Positions 8,720 to 18,344 of a stretch of DNA of 64,000 nucleotides are shown here, piece after piece. A model generated the notes under the pieces. That model was not told the origin of the DNA. It searched no databases and saw only the letters and a list, made by a program, of their open reading frames with translations. Made by a program: the position numbers and the translations under genes. Numbering within the stretch: the stretch's first letter is position 1; every line of letters begins with the position of its first letter. Source of the stretch: Prolixibacteraceae bacterium (lineage in GTDB: Bacteria > Bacteroidota > Bacteroidia > Bacteroidales > Prolixibacteraceae); NCBI GenBank assembly GCA_028377305.1, contig JAONJW010000004.1:16020-80019 (forward strand). Direction: 5' to 3'.

Positions 8720-10068
8720 AAAACAGCGATCGAGTTATTTTAAAATCTCCAGCCACAAAATCCTCAGAAGCCAAATATGATTTTAAATATGAACAATTTA
8801 ACCCAACACTTAATACCTCAACAAAATCTAGAGTATGGATAGAACCAACTTACAAAGATAATAAACATTGGACTGTGTATGATCCTTATTTCTATCTAGA
8901 GGAAAGTGATATTGACCCTAGACTTATCAAAGCATACAATGAAAATGTAGATGGTCTAAGCCATCGAGAGTATATGTACTACAATCTAGATAAGAACCAT
9001 CGTCTTTTTGAGCATAAAGATTTAAATACTAAAATTCGAGAACGTATTTATGCAATACAAATCACAAAAGCTGGATTAAAAGCCTTTTCAAATCATACAA
9101 AAGAAAATAATGATCCATCTATAAATGGAATGATTGGAACAGGTGTAGGCACAAATGACAGGATCGTTGTAAGAAAAGAGAAGTTTAGAGGACAAGATCT
9201 TTATGACCGTTTATGGAAAGGTGGCGTGTATGAATTTCGATTTGAGATAGGAAAGCTTAAAGGAGGAAAAGTAAATACAGTAGCGAGTGAAATTTACGCT
9301 ATAGATATAAGAGATGCATTCGACATTTCACATGTTCATATTGACAGATTAACACCAAATTTTGGCCGAAGAAGTAGGGAATATTACACTGTAAAGATGA
9401 AATACATTAAACCTAAATGGGTCAAAATGGAATTAGCAAACAGGTTAGACTATTGGGACCCATTTACTGAGTCTAAGAACATTAATATTAATATCTTTGA
9501 AGAAGATAGTGGTGATAGAATTGAAAGAGAAATAAAATCAACTTACACAACGACTAACAAATTTTCTGTAACTGCTGCGGGTAGTGCAGGGCCTGTAAAC
9601 CTAAGTGGAGCATATTCTAATGAAAATACAAGACAAACTTCAACTACCACAAAGATATATTCAACAGATAAAACTGACCATGTAGGATATAAGGATCTAT
9701 ACTTTCATGATGAAGTAATATTAATGAATCCCAAAGAGGCACCAATAAGAACAACAGACGGGGAAAAATATTACCCTATTAAACATCTTGCGATTGGAAC
9801 CGAATTAAAAGTTGCAATTGCACCAATGGCAACAAATCAGAAACCAAAAACTAAATCCTCAACCAGCAACAATAATCGCAAAAGCTCGACAACAACCACT
9901 AATAATAAACCTAAAATTATTCTACCTCCAGGGTTCACAAATCCAGGATCTCCTTTTGCTAATCCAAACAAAGGGATGTGCTCTCCTAGTGGTAGACCAA
10001 AGAGACATGTAGCACCAGGAGAAGAACCTCCTATCTGCATGAAAGATCCTTCTATGTATGAAGACTAA
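8707..10068 (+). CDS. C-terminal fragment of the frameshifted lipoprotein
   Basis: A 453-residue open frame that starts at a GTG inside the preceding fragment and overlaps it by 13 bases. The GTG is probably not a real start, because the coding sense continues upstream (FPVLIVKN) to a stop at 8686. The middle is rich in aromatic and charged residues. Residues about 265-310 are Thr/Ser-rich (KSTYTTTNKFSVTAAGS), a low-complexity linker follows at about 380-402 (SSTSNNNRKSSTTTTNNK), and the end is Pro/Gly-rich with two Cys. No known domain was recognised. It is likely a surface or periplasmic protein if the intact gene is exported. Confidence 0.55.
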   Translation: MLIVKNSDRVILKSPATKSSEAKYDFKYEQFNPTLNTSTKSRVWIEPTYKDNKHWTVYDPYFYLEESDIDPRLIKAYNENVDGLSHREYMYYNLDKNHRLFEHKDLNTKIRERIYAIQITKAGLKAFSNHTKENNDPSINGMIGTGVGTNDRIVVRKEKFRGQDLYDRLWKGGVYEFRFEIGKLKGGKVNTVASEIYAIDIRDAFDISHVHIDRLTPNFGRRSREYYTVKMKYIKPKWVKMELANRLDYWDPFTESKNININIFEEDSGDRIEREIKSTYTTTNKFSVTAAGSAGPVNLSGAYSNENTRQTSTTTKIYSTDKTDHVGYKDLYFHDEVILMNPKEAPIRTTDGEKYYPIKHLAIGTELKVAIAPMATNQKPKTKSSTSNNNRKSSTTTTNNKPKIILPPGFTNPGSPFANPNKGMCSPSGRPKRHVAPGEEPPICMKDPSMYED

Positions 10069-10085
10069 ATTTTAAATTTAAGATA

Positions 10086-10114
10086 GTCCGATTGGTGTTA
10101 AACCTCAATCGGAC
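10086..10114 (+). terminator. Hairpin after the large lipoprotein gene
   Basis: GTCCGATTG (10086-10094) pairs perfectly with CAATCGGAC (10106-10114) across an 11-base loop. No T-tract follows, so termination is doubtful and the next lipoprotein gene may be co-transcribed. Confidence 0.4.
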
Positions 10115-10132
10115 GTTATAAAAACTTTCACT

Positions 10133-10687
10133 ATGAAGAAACTAATTGTTATTTTATTTACACTAATTTTCATTTCATCTTGTTCAAATGATGAGAATCA
10201 AAATAATATACCAAGCCATATTCTTGGGGACTACAAGATGGTAGCATGGGAATCTTCAGAAAAAATTGATATTAATAAGAATGGAAAATTTGAAGATCTT
10301 CTTACGGAATTTAAATCTTCAGGATTAGGATTCGATCCAAGTTCACATCAATTTAAACTTTCTATTTACAATAGTATTGGTCGTACATATTTCTCTTATG
10401 AAATACCTAAAGCTGTTGTCGACCATATCGAATATCCAAATAATGTTACTCCAAATTATGAATATTGGAATATAGATAGTAAAGAATGTAATCGATCTAA
10501 AGATCAAAGTCTTCTTTTTAAGACAAACATTACAACAAAGGGAAATAAGAATGACACCTTTAATTCAATACAATTCAAGAATGACACAATTATAATAGAC
10601 ATGACAGCCGAACTTACGAATCTAGAAGATCCTAGGGCTGTTTACATAACTGATATGAAATTATATTATAAGAAGAACAAACAATAA
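10133..10687 (+). CDS. Small lipoprotein of unknown function
   Basis: A 184-residue protein with a clear lipoprotein signal (MKKLIVILFTLIFISSC, Cys17) followed by an Asn/Asp/Glu-rich tether. The mature part opens with HILGDYKMVAWESSEKIDINKNGKFEDLL, a pattern seen in lipocalin-like or immunity-like lipoproteins of Bacteroidota, and ends with several beta-strand-like segments. I do not recognise a specific family. It lies 64 bases downstream of the broken lipoprotein gene on the same strand and may have been its partner. There are no catalytic motifs, so a binding or structural role is more likely than an enzymatic one. Confidence 0.75.
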   Translation: MKKLIVILFTLIFISSCSNDENQNNIPSHILGDYKMVAWESSEKIDINKNGKFEDLLTEFKSSGLGFDPSSHQFKLSIYNSIGRTYFSYEIPKAVVDHIEYPNNVTPNYEYWNIDSKECNRSKDQSLLFKTNITTKGNKNDTFNSIQFKNDTIIIDMTAELTNLEDPRAVYITDMKLYYKKNKQ

Positions 10688-10782
10688 ACTGTACTATGCA
10701 CGCAAAAAGTACTAGCAAATAAATACATCATTACCATTTTGAGACATATGTACTTCTTAAAACAGAATTAATTAAAACAAAG

Positions 10783-11643
10783 ATGAAACACCTCCTGTGT
10801 ATCCTTATCGCCATAGCATGCATCAGCTGCAACCAAACAGAAAGCCCTAAACCACAAGCCAACGAGACGTTAGTCATCTATATGGCAGCAGATAATGACC
10901 TCAAAGGCAATGCCCTGTTAAATGTATATGATATGGTTGAAGGAATAAAGAAGGACCAAAAGGTGATCGTTTTTATGGATAAGGGGGATAAAAACTCCTA
11001 CCTAATGGAGTTAAATAAAGAAAATGGTACGGCCATCCACCGACAGGTGATCAAACAATATCCTGATCAAAATTCGGCAGATAGCCATACCCTCCTTCAG
11101 GTACTTAAAGAGGTAATGGAGAGATACCCATCCCAAAAGTATGGATTGATCTTATGGTCACATGGCACCTCTTGGTTTCCTGCCCCAAAACCCAAAACCA
11201 AATCATTTGGTGTGGACAAGCAATCTACTATGGAGATCCATGATCTGGCAACAGCATTGCCAACCAAATTTAAATATATTCTTTTCGATGCCTGTTTGAT
11301 GGGAAGTGTAGAAGTGGCTTCAGAACTACAAAACACCACCGATTATCTCATTGCATCTCCAACAGATATATTAACCACAGGAATGCCCTACCAGAAGATT
11401 TTACCGATTCTTCTCAACACACACCCAACGGTGGAAGAACGACTAAAAGAGATATGTAAAACATATATCGACCATTACAAACAAAAAGAAGGGAGGATGC
11501 AATCAGCGAGCATTGCACTATATAATCTTAATAACAGCAATATGGTTCAAGCCGCCATGCAAAAGATCGTTGTCCATCACCCTAACACGAAAGTCAAAGC
11601 AGCAAATGTGCAGAAATTTCATAAAGAAGCAGACTGCATTTAA
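10783..11643 (+). CDS. Clostripain-related cysteine peptidase lipoprotein, short at the C-terminus
   Basis: A 286-residue exported protein of the peptidase C11 (clostripain-related) family. The lipoprotein signal ends at Cys16 (ACISC). The family start TLVIYMAADNDL (29-40) is followed by the catalytic His127 in ILWSHGTSW and Cys171 in LFDACLMGS. Bacterial lipoprotein members I know of usually run about 100 residues longer. Here the frame stops at 11643 after KFHKEADCI, and the neighbouring frame offers only a short unconvincing continuation. The dyad is intact, but the missing C-terminal part suggests a truncated or decaying gene. Confidence 0.8.
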   Translation: MKHLLCILIAIACISCNQTESPKPQANETLVIYMAADNDLKGNALLNVYDMVEGIKKDQKVIVFMDKGDKNSYLMELNKENGTAIHRQVIKQYPDQNSADSHTLLQVLKEVMERYPSQKYGLILWSHGTSWFPAPKPKTKSFGVDKQSTMEIHDLATALPTKFKYILFDACLMGSVEVASELQNTTDYLIASPTDILTTGMPYQKILPILLNTHPTVEERLKEICKTYIDHYKQKEGRMQSASIALYNLNNSNMVQAAMQKIVVHHPNTKVKAANVQKFHKEADCI

Positions 11644-12185
11644 TTTTCACACCTACATTTACCACTTTCTGCGACATTATACCACAAGATGTTAGTATTT
11701 AACTCTGCATAACCCCTTTGATTTAAATATGTTTTGAGTTCATCTTCATCGATCACAATCCATATACATTCCCCATTTCAACTCTAAGTTTAACAAAGGT
11801 TTGGTCAGTGTTTATATATGACCATTAACTGTATTATGACTCGATCTCTGAGACGGCACAGAAAGGTGTATAGTTGAAATTATCCTTGATCCCTCTAGGC
11901 TGTTATTTTCTTTGTCTATTTAAGAGAGTGTGAAGGTGTTCTGTCCATATCAAAAGGCAGAAGCATAAAATTGGATGCAATTTAAACTTTGCGATCGATG
12001 AATTGTATTATTAGAGGTAAGGCTTTAGGGACTACTGATTGGTTAATAGTATAATGAGGTTTGTTTCTTTGATGCTTTTTGGGAAAAGAGTGTGCAATGA
12101 TTGGTATCATTCTCAATCTAAGGTTTTCGTCATTTTCCAAAGGCTAGTCATAACTTAAGCCCCAAGTGACTGCTCTTTCTGGGCT
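11644..12185. other. Intergenic region without recognised features
   Basis: About 540 bases. I see no gene, tRNA or clear repeat. It may contain the lost C-terminal coding sequence of the clostripain-like gene in decayed form, but I could not align a convincing frame. There is no good TAnnTTTG box close to the DUF2851 gene. Confidence 0.5.
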
Positions 12186-13487
12186 ATGATACCATATCTA
12201 ATTAAAATGAAATTGACCGAATTGCATATTCAACAAGCATGGCAACACCGTCTCTATCATACGAAATCACTTCGAACAAGTGACGGCAAAGAGATTGAGG
12301 TGATACACCCTGGTTATCTACATCAGGATGCTGGTCCCGACTTCTTTCAAGCTCGTATTCGTATCGGCGATACGCTATGGGTTGGGAATGTAGAGATCCA
12401 CCAAAAGGCGTCGGAGTGGTATAGTCATGGTCATGATCGCCAAGCTTCCTATGATAACGTTATTCTACACGTGGTGATCCACAACGATCGTAAGGTGTTT
12501 CGTAAGACAGGAGAAGAAGTGCCCTGTTTAGAGATCGTACTTCTACCGGAGTACACCAACAAATTGGATGATTGGGCGTCGTGCAAGGAGTGGTTAAGGT
12601 GTGATGTGGCTCCGGAAAAAATGTCTATACTTCACTACCATTTTATTCTTCAAAGGCATGCCATTGATCGTTTGGAGCGAAAAGCGGATGAGATGAAATC
12701 GTTATTACATTGGAGTATGAATGATTGGCGGCATGTTTTCTACTATCTCTTGGCCCGTAGTTTCGGTTTCCGTATCAATAGCGACCCAATGGAACGATTG
12801 GCTCGTTCAATACCTCTAGCCATTTTATCGAAAGAGAGAGGGAGTCGACAGAGGTTGGAAGCTCTTTTTTTTGGACAATCAGGCTTACTTCCCTTGGAGA
12901 GTAATGATCCTCAGGTGATCCAGTGGATTCTGGATTATCGTTTTTTGCAGAATAAATATGGGTTGAGTCCTATGGATGCTAGCGTATGGAAATTTATGCG
13001 TACCCGTCCTTCGAATTTTCCTACGGTTCGCATCGCTCAATTTGTTGCACTACTTTCACAACGTACCCACCTTTTATCAGAAACTCTAGAGAAAGCATCG
13101 GTAGAGGATGTTGTTACACTTTTCGATGTTGTACCATCAACCTATTGGCAAACACACTATCAGTTTAAGAACAGTAGTCGGCAAAGCACAAAGCGCTTGA
13201 GTAAGACCGCTATCAATAACATTATTATCAACACTATTGTACCTTTTCTTTTGGTTTACGGCGAAAGACTAAACCGTGAGGATTGGAAAGAAAAAGCATT
13301 GAATTGGTTACAGAGCATCCCATATGAAAAGAACTTCATAACCAAAATATGGCACGAGAGAGGGTTCGAGCTAGAGCATGCGATGGATTCTCAAGCACTC
13401 ATTTCACTGCACCACCAGTTCTGTATAAAAAATAAATGTTTAGAATGTGATATTGGACACGTTTTATTGGAAAATATAAAGCATTAA
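12186..13487 (+). CDS. DUF2851 family protein
   Basis: A 433-residue protein of a family confined largely to Bacteroidota and of unknown function. The conserved N-terminal block is present: HPGYLHQDAGPDFFQARIRIGDTLWVGNVEIH, then WYSHGHDRQASYDNVILHVVIHND. A C-terminal cluster of Cys (CIKNKCLECDIG) may bind metal. The alternative start at residue 8 (ATG at 12207, MKLTELHIQQAWQ) fits other family members better, and the seven extra residues are uncertain. There is no signal peptide. The next gene, a potassium channel, has its own promoter. Confidence 0.88.
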   Translation: MIPYLIKMKLTELHIQQAWQHRLYHTKSLRTSDGKEIEVIHPGYLHQDAGPDFFQARIRIGDTLWVGNVEIHQKASEWYSHGHDRQASYDNVILHVVIHNDRKVFRKTGEEVPCLEIVLLPEYTNKLDDWASCKEWLRCDVAPEKMSILHYHFILQRHAIDRLERKADEMKSLLHWSMNDWRHVFYYLLARSFGFRINSDPMERLARSIPLAILSKERGSRQRLEALFFGQSGLLPLESNDPQVIQWILDYRFLQNKYGLSPMDASVWKFMRTRPSNFPTVRIAQFVALLSQRTHLLSETLEKASVEDVVTLFDVVPSTYWQTHYQFKNSSRQSTKRLSKTAINNIIINTIVPFLLVYGERLNREDWKEKALNWLQSIPYEKNFITKIWHERGFELEHAMDSQALISLHHQFCIKNKCLECDIGHVLLENIKH

Positions 13488-13502
13488 GTGCTCAAAATAT
13501 GG

Positions 13503-13510
13503 TACATTTG
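13503..13510 (+). promoter_or_regulatory. Candidate -7 element for the potassium channel gene
   Basis: TACATTTG matches TAnnTTTG and lies 30 bases before the start codon, so the leader would be short. Confidence 0.45.
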
Positions 13511-13539
13511 AGTAAAAAGAAAACTAGTTATATCGCTTA

Positions 13540-14565
13540 ATGAATCAGTTTAAACAGAAATCAACAAAGACACTTCGAATAGGGATCTCTATTTTTGTAT
13601 TGATCCACACCTTTGGTATTGTAGGCTATATGTTTTTTGAAGAGTACAGCTTTATTGATGCACTGTATATGACGATTATTACCGTGTCTACGGTAGGATT
13701 TGGGGAAATTAAACCACTATCGGATGTAGGGCGACTTTTCACCTCGGCATTGATACTAATGTCTCTAGGTAATTTAGCCTATTTGGGTACGGCTGTGGTG
13801 ACCTTTATTGTGGAAGGAGAGTTGTTTGAATATATAAAAAATAACAGAGTGAATAAACGCATACATAAACTAACCGATCATGTCATTGTTTGTGGCTTTG
13901 GACGTAATGGCGAACAGGCATGCTTAGAACTTCAAGATCACGAGCAAGATTTTGTGATAATAGAAAAACGTGATAATGTGTTAACACGAATCAAAGAGTC
14001 TCCCAACATGTTATTTATTAAGGGAGATGCCACACATGAAGAGATTCTTATTGCCGCAGGTATCGATCGTGCGAGGGCACTGATTGCTACCACACCCAAT
14101 GACGCAGATAATGTATTTGTCGTGTTGACCGCAAGAGAGATGAATCCGAATTTAAAGATTATTAGCCGTGCATCTGAAAGAGGTTCAGATATGAAGCTAA
14201 AAAGAGCAGGAGCCAACAACGTGATTATGCCTGAAAGGATGGGAGGTCAGCGTATGTCAAAGCTTGTGATGCAACCCGATGTGGTGGAGTTTATGGAGTA
14301 TGTGTTGCTACAGAGCAATAAGGATGTTGCCTTAGAGGAAGTTGGATGTGACTACATGTGTCGTATGTTTGAAGGTCGCACCATCGACGAACTAAAGAAG
14401 GTGGACGTTTCAGGGATTAATATCGTAGGGATTAAACAAAAAAGTGGTAAATATATCTATAACCCTCAAAATAACTACGAACTAGAGCGAACAGATAAGC
14501 TCTTCGTTTTGGGTTCAGTAGTTCAAGTTTCGGAATTCAGAACAACTCTAGAAAGAGGGAAATAA
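13540..14565 (+). CDS. Two-TM potassium channel with cytoplasmic RCK (TrkA-N/TrkA-C) domains
   Basis: A 341-residue inner-membrane ion channel. Two hydrophobic segments (about 11-32 and 65-91) flank a pore loop with the selectivity filter T51-V-G-F-G-E56. The sequence TVGFGE is a K+-channel filter of the type found in MthK-like prokaryotic channels. Residues from about 113 form a Rossmann RCK_N domain (VIVCGFGRNGEQACLEL, GDATHEE), and from about 255 an RCK_C domain. The RCK part usually gates the pore in response to ligands such as Ca2+ or nucleotides. The physiological ligand cannot be read here. Length is normal for the family. Confidence 0.93.
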   Translation: MNQFKQKSTKTLRIGISIFVLIHTFGIVGYMFFEEYSFIDALYMTIITVSTVGFGEIKPLSDVGRLFTSALILMSLGNLAYLGTAVVTFIVEGELFEYIKNNRVNKRIHKLTDHVIVCGFGRNGEQACLELQDHEQDFVIIEKRDNVLTRIKESPNMLFIKGDATHEEILIAAGIDRARALIATTPNDADNVFVVLTAREMNPNLKIISRASERGSDMKLKRAGANNVIMPERMGGQRMSKLVMQPDVVEFMEYVLLQSNKDVALEEVGCDYMCRMFEGRTIDELKKVDVSGINIVGIKQKSGKYIYNPQNNYELERTDKLFVLGSVVQVSEFRTTLERGK

Positions 14566-14674
14566 AACCATTTTTCTAGAGCTATTTATCCTATTGGCAT
14601 TCACAACATTGGACATATAATAGAAATATTCAAAATAAACCTATTATAATGAAGATCAGAAGACAAAAAATATT

Positions 14675-14682
14675 AGCTTTGT
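14675..14682 (+). promoter_or_regulatory. Candidate -7 element and structured leader for rpsO
   Basis: TAGCTTTG fits the -7 consensus. It gives an rpsO leader of about 80 bases that contains GATAAT-GAA-ATTATC, a perfect 6-bp hairpin within a GC-richer stretch at about 14703-14741. Such a leader could be an S15 autoregulatory target, as in other phyla, but no established motif is recognised. Confidence 0.45.
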
Positions 14683-14768
14683 ACCGATTTTCAGTTGATT
14701 CTGCGCGGTTGCGATAATGAAATTATCTTGCTGCGTGGATATTGTATCATTAATTAAATTATTCTAAG

Positions 14769-15038
14769 ATGTATTTAACTTCAGAAAAAAAACAAGAGAT
14801 TTTTGCTAAACACGGAGAAAAAGCAACAAACACAGGTTCTGCAGAAGGACAAATTGCGTTGTTTACATTCCGTATTTCACACTTAACAGAGCATTTGAAA
14901 GTGAATCGCAAAGATTTCTCGACACAACATGCACTTATCAAGTTGGTAGGTAAGCGTCGTAGCTTGCTTGATTATCTTAAGCGTAAAGATATCGAGCGTT
15001 ACCGTGCGATCATCAAAGAACTTAACTTGCGTAAATAA
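14769..15038 (+). CDS. rpsO: 30S ribosomal protein S15
   Basis: An 89-residue primary 16S rRNA binding protein needed for assembly of the 30S platform. The signature region is intact: TGSAEGQIALFTFRISHLTEHLK, then DFSTQHALIKLVGKRRSLLDYLKRKDIERYRAIIKELNLR. Length equals the usual 88-89 residues. It lies upstream of pnp on the same strand, the widespread rpsO-pnp arrangement, with an 85-base spacer. Confidence 0.98.
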   Translation: MYLTSEKKQEIFAKHGEKATNTGSAEGQIALFTFRISHLTEHLKVNRKDFSTQHALIKLVGKRRSLLDYLKRKDIERYRAIIKELNLRK

Positions 15039-15123
15039 TTTTCTAAAGAGAGGGGTTACCCTCTCTTTACTGTTTTCGAAAGGCCCCACCCATTTATCTT
15101 TCGATTATTAATTTTTTGAAATT

Positions 15124-17337
15124 ATGATTCAACCTGTAGTTAAAACAATCGATCTAGGCGATGGAAGATCAATCTCTATCGAGACTGGAAAGTTGGCTAA
15201 GCAAGCTGATGGATCGGTTGTAGTAAGAATGGGTGATACAATGTTGTTGGCCACAGTAGTTGCGGCTACTGAAGCAAAAGACAATGTTGATTTCATGCCA
15301 CTTACGGTAGATTACCGTGAGAAATTTTCAGCAGCAGGACGTTTTCCTGGTGGATTTACTAAAAGAGAAGGACGTCCGTCGGATGACGAAATCCTAGTTG
15401 CTCGTTTGGTAGACCGTGCCTTACGTCCACTTTTCCCAAGTGATTTTCACGCTGAGACTGTAGTGATGATCTCTCTTCTATCAGTAGGAGAAGGAGATAT
15501 GCCTGATGCCCTAGCTGGTTTGGCAGCATCTGCAGCATTAGCAGTTTCAAATGTCCCATTTGAAACTTACATCTCTGAAGCACGTGTTGCACGTATCGCA
15601 GGAGAGTATGTGATTAATCCAACCTATGATCAGCTGCAAGAGGCAGATCTAGATATTATGGTGGGTGCAACTTACGACAACATCATGATGGTAGAAGGAG
15701 AGATGGACGAAGTGTCTGAGCAGGAGATGCTAGATGCTATCAAAGTCGCTCACGATGCCATTCGCACGCAGTGTACTGCACAAGAAGAGCTTGCAAAAGA
15801 GCTTGGTGTAGAGAAGCGAGAGTATTGTCATGAGGAGTCAGACGAAGCTTTGGAAGCGTCAATCAAAGAGATGTGTTACGACAAATGTTATGAGATTGCA
15901 GCCATGGGGCTTGCAGACAAACATAAGCGTAGCCAATTGTTCTCTGAGGTTAAAGAAGCATTTGTTACAGCATATAGCGAAGGAAAAGAAGAGAGTGAAA
16001 TTAACTCTTTCCTTATCAATCAATACTATCATGATGTACAAAAGGATGCGGTACGTCGTTGTGTACTTGATGAAGGCCAGCGTTTAGATGGTAGAGAGAC
16101 AACAGAGATTCGTCCTATTTGGGGAGAGGTAGATTACTTACCTCGCGTTCATGGTTCTGCAGTATTTACACGTGGAGAGACACAGTCTCTTACGTCGATA
16201 ACACTAGGAACTAAGTCAGATGAGAAAATCATTGACAATGCAACCCTACAAAGTAGAGAACGATTCTTGTTACATTACAACTTCCCTCCTTTCTGTACAG
16301 GAGAAGCTCGTACTCCAAGAGGAATTTCACGACGTGAAATCGGACATGGAAATCTAGCATATCGTGCACTAAAAGGAATGATCCCAGCGGATTATCCTTA
16401 TGTGATTCGTGTGATTTCAGATGTATTGGAGTCGAACGGTTCATCATCGATGGCAACAGTTTGTGCAGGTACTATGGCACTAATGGATGCAGGTGTTCAA
16501 ATTAAGAAGCCTGTAACTGGTATTGCAATGGGCTTGATTACAGACAATGAGAAATTTGCTGTGTTATCTGATATTTTAGGTGATGAAGATCACTTAGGAG
16601 ATATGGATTTCAAAGTGACAGGAACTCGTGATGGTATTACGGCTACACAGATGGATATCAAAGTAGACGGACTTCCATACGAAATTCTAGAGCAAGCATT
16701 AGAACAAGCACGTCAAGGTCGTTTACACATTATGGACAAAGTAGAGGAAGTAATTCCTGAAGTTCGTGATGATTATAAGCCTTTTGTTCCACGTATTGTG
16801 AAGATGGCTGTACCAAAAGATATGATTGGTGCGATCATTGGACCTGGTGGAAAGATTATCCAACAAATTCAAGAGGATACACAATCTGTGATCTCTATTG
16901 AAGAGAAAGATGGTCAAGGTATTGTAGAGATTTCGGCGACTAACAAAGATACTATTGAGGCTGCACTAGCTCGTATTAAAGCTATTGTTGCTATTCCAGA
17001 AGTAGGCGAAGTTTACAAAGGAAAAGTAAAATCTATTGTTGCTTTCGGTGCATTTATTGAAATTATTCCAGGGAAAGATGGACTTCTTCACATTTCAGAA
17101 GTTGACTGGTCTCGTCATGAGAACATGGACGGCTTGATGAAAGAGGGAGATGAAATCGAAGTGAAACTGGTAGATGTTGACAGCAAAACTGGCAAGTTAA
17201 AGCTTTCTCGTAAGGTGTTGCTACCAAAACCAGAAGGTTATGTAGAGCGTCCACCTCGCAGTAGAGAAGGTGGTAACCGCCGAGAAGGAGGTAATCGCAG
17301 AGAGAATGGTGGCAATCGTCGCCCAAATAATAATTAA
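15124..17337 (+). CDS. pnp: Polyribonucleotide nucleotidyltransferase (PNPase)
   Basis: A 737-residue phosphorolytic 3'-5' exoribonuclease that degrades mRNA and forms a trimeric ring. The first RNase PH core begins with the N-terminal segment ([45 protein letters not shown]). An all-alpha linker follows. The second core carries the catalytic region ([23 protein letters not shown], and [18 protein letters not shown] with the conserved acidic residues). A KH domain contains IGPGGKIIQ. An S1 domain begins at about residue 621 ([20 protein letters not shown]). The C-terminal tail is Gly/Arg/Asn-rich. It pairs with rpsO upstream and ends at a strong terminator. Confidence 0.98.
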   Translation: MIQPVVKTIDLGDGRSISIETGKLAKQADGSVVVRMGDTMLLATVVAATEAKDNVDFMPLTVDYREKFSAAGRFPGGFTKREGRPSDDEILVARLVDRALRPLFPSDFHAETVVMISLLSVGEGDMPDALAGLAASAALAVSNVPFETYISEARVARIAGEYVINPTYDQLQEADLDIMVGATYDNIMMVEGEMDEVSEQEMLDAIKVAHDAIRTQCTAQEELAKELGVEKREYCHEESDEALEASIKEMCYDKCYEIAAMGLADKHKRSQLFSEVKEAFVTAYSEGKEESEINSFLINQYYHDVQKDAVRRCVLDEGQRLDGRETTEIRPIWGEVDYLPRVHGSAVFTRGETQSLTSITLGTKSDEKIIDNATLQSRERFLLHYNFPPFCTGEARTPRGISRREIGHGNLAYRALKGMIPADYPYVIRVISDVLESNGSSSMATVCAGTMALMDAGVQIKKPVTGIAMGLITDNEKFAVLSDILGDEDHLGDMDFKVTGTRDGITATQMDIKVDGLPYEILEQALEQARQGRLHIMDKVEEVIPEVRDDYKPFVPRIVKMAVPKDMIGAIIGPGGKIIQQIQEDTQSVISIEEKDGQGIVEISATNKDTIEAALARIKAIVAIPEVGEVYKGKVKSIVAFGAFIEIIPGKDGLLHISEVDWSRHENMDGLMKEGDEIEVKLVDVDSKTGKLKLSRKVLLPKPEGYVERPPRSREGGNRREGGNRRENGGNRRPNNN

Positions 17338-17384
17338 GTAGAACTTTTAAGATAAAGACTACTTTTACGAACGAACGAACGGTA

Positions 17385-17421
17385 AAAGCCCACTCTCCAT
17401 TTATGGAGGTGGGCTTTTTTT
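17385..17421 (+). terminator. Intrinsic terminator after pnp
   Basis: AAAGCCCACTCTCCAT pairs with ATGGAGGTGGGCTTT with one mismatch in the arm and a run of seven T. This is a strong rho-independent terminator. Confidence 0.85.
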
Positions 17422-17546
17422 ATGATGATCAATAAATCATCTTCTTGGTTATACAATTCCCGCTTGTAAGTTTTTTTTTCTAATAAAAGTTTCGTATTCT
17501 TAACTGACATTTTTCAAGATATTAATCAAAGTAAATATATAATCAC

Positions 17547-18272
17547 GTGAAAGATTCCATCGTTATCATTCCCACTTATAATGAGAAAGAGAATATCGAA
17601 AAGATGATTCGTTATGTGATGAACATAGATCATAACTTTCATATTTTGGTTATCGATGATGGTTCACCAGACGGAACAGGAAACATTGTGGAGCAGCTCA
17701 CCCACGAGTTTTCTACACGATTGTTCATTGAACATCGTTCGGGTAAGCTAGGATTAGGGACTGCATATATTCATGGTTTTAAATGGGCACTTGCTCATGG
17801 TTATGAGTTTATCTATGAGATGGATGCAGATTTTTCGCACAATCCTGACGATCTGATTCGCTTACGCCAAAAGTGTATCGATGGAGCTGACTTAGCCATC
17901 GGATCTCGCTATATCTCAGGAATCAATGTAATCAACTGGCCTTTAGGTAGGGTACTAATGTCTTACGGAGCATCCATGTATGTTCGTATGGTGACTCGTA
18001 TGCAGGTGATGGATGCTACCGCAGGGTTTAAATGTTATCGCCGACGGGTATTAGAGAAGATTCCATTGGAGAAAATCAAGATGAAAGGCTATGGCTTTCA
18101 GATTGAGCTGAAGTTTACTTCCTGGAAATATGGGTTTGAGGTACAAGAAGTGCCAATTATCTTTACTGACCGACAAGAAGGGACATCAAAAATGAGTGGA
18201 GGTATTTTCAGTGAAGCTTTTTTTGGTGTGATCAAGATGAAGTTGAGAAGCTTCTTCAGGAGTTATAAATAG
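17547..18272 (+). CDS. Polyprenol-phosphate mannosyltransferase-like GT2 (dolichol-phosphate mannose synthase type)
   Basis: A 241-residue family 2 glycosyltransferase that would move a sugar from a nucleotide donor to a polyprenyl phosphate on the cytoplasmic face. Motifs are in order: IVIIPTYNEKENIEKM at the N-terminus, VIDDGSPDGTG, YEMDADFSHNPDDLIRL with the DxD-like metal site, AIGSRYISG and GFQIELKF. No C-terminal membrane segments are present, so it is the short Dpm1 type. The start is a GTG at 17547 immediately before KDSIVIIPTYNE. The sugar donor cannot be assigned from sequence alone, although mannose is usual for this group. Confidence 0.9.
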   Translation: MKDSIVIIPTYNEKENIEKMIRYVMNIDHNFHILVIDDGSPDGTGNIVEQLTHEFSTRLFIEHRSGKLGLGTAYIHGFKWALAHGYEFIYEMDADFSHNPDDLIRLRQKCIDGADLAIGSRYISGINVINWPLGRVLMSYGASMYVRMVTRMQVMDATAGFKCYRRRVLEKIPLEKIKMKGYGFQIELKFTSWKYGFEVQEVPIIFTDRQEGTSKMSGGIFSEAFFGVIKMKLRSFFRSYK

Positions 18273-18287
18273 AAGTAGTCATATATA

Positions 18288-18329
18288 AAGCCTAAAGGAA
18301 AAATATTCTTACATTTTCCCTTTAGGCTT
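18288..18329. terminator. Bidirectional terminator between GT2 and ribD
   Basis: AAGCCTAAAGGAAAA (18288-18302) and the near-complementary TTTTCCCTTTAGGCTT (18314-18329) form a long stem with flanking T/A runs on both strands. It serves the two convergent genes. Confidence 0.8.
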
Positions 18330-18344
18330 TTATACACATAGGCT

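Larger units (their letters stand above)
8170..10068 (+). pseudogene. Large lipoprotein gene broken by two frameshifts
   Basis: Three frames join into one plausible lipoprotein of about 630 residues. An ATG at 8170 begins a signal peptide (MKKLIFSLIVLG), but the lipobox-like MSC and mature start (CQQEAIEP) lie in the next frame at 8216, so one base is out of register within or near GGGAGGGGG. A second break falls at about 8687-8706, near CCCTATTTTTCC: the first part ends in SLFFLCLL, while the other frame reads PVLIVKNSDRVI, which is a natural continuation. The function is unknown. Either the gene is decaying, consistent with the IS debris nearby, or the assembly has two homopolymer errors. 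Confidence 0.6.

Noticed and set aside
14566..14768. tRNA or riboswitch between the potassium channel and rpsO
   Set aside because: No cloverleaf pattern, no CCA-like acceptor and no known aptamer motif. Only a short hairpin is visible.
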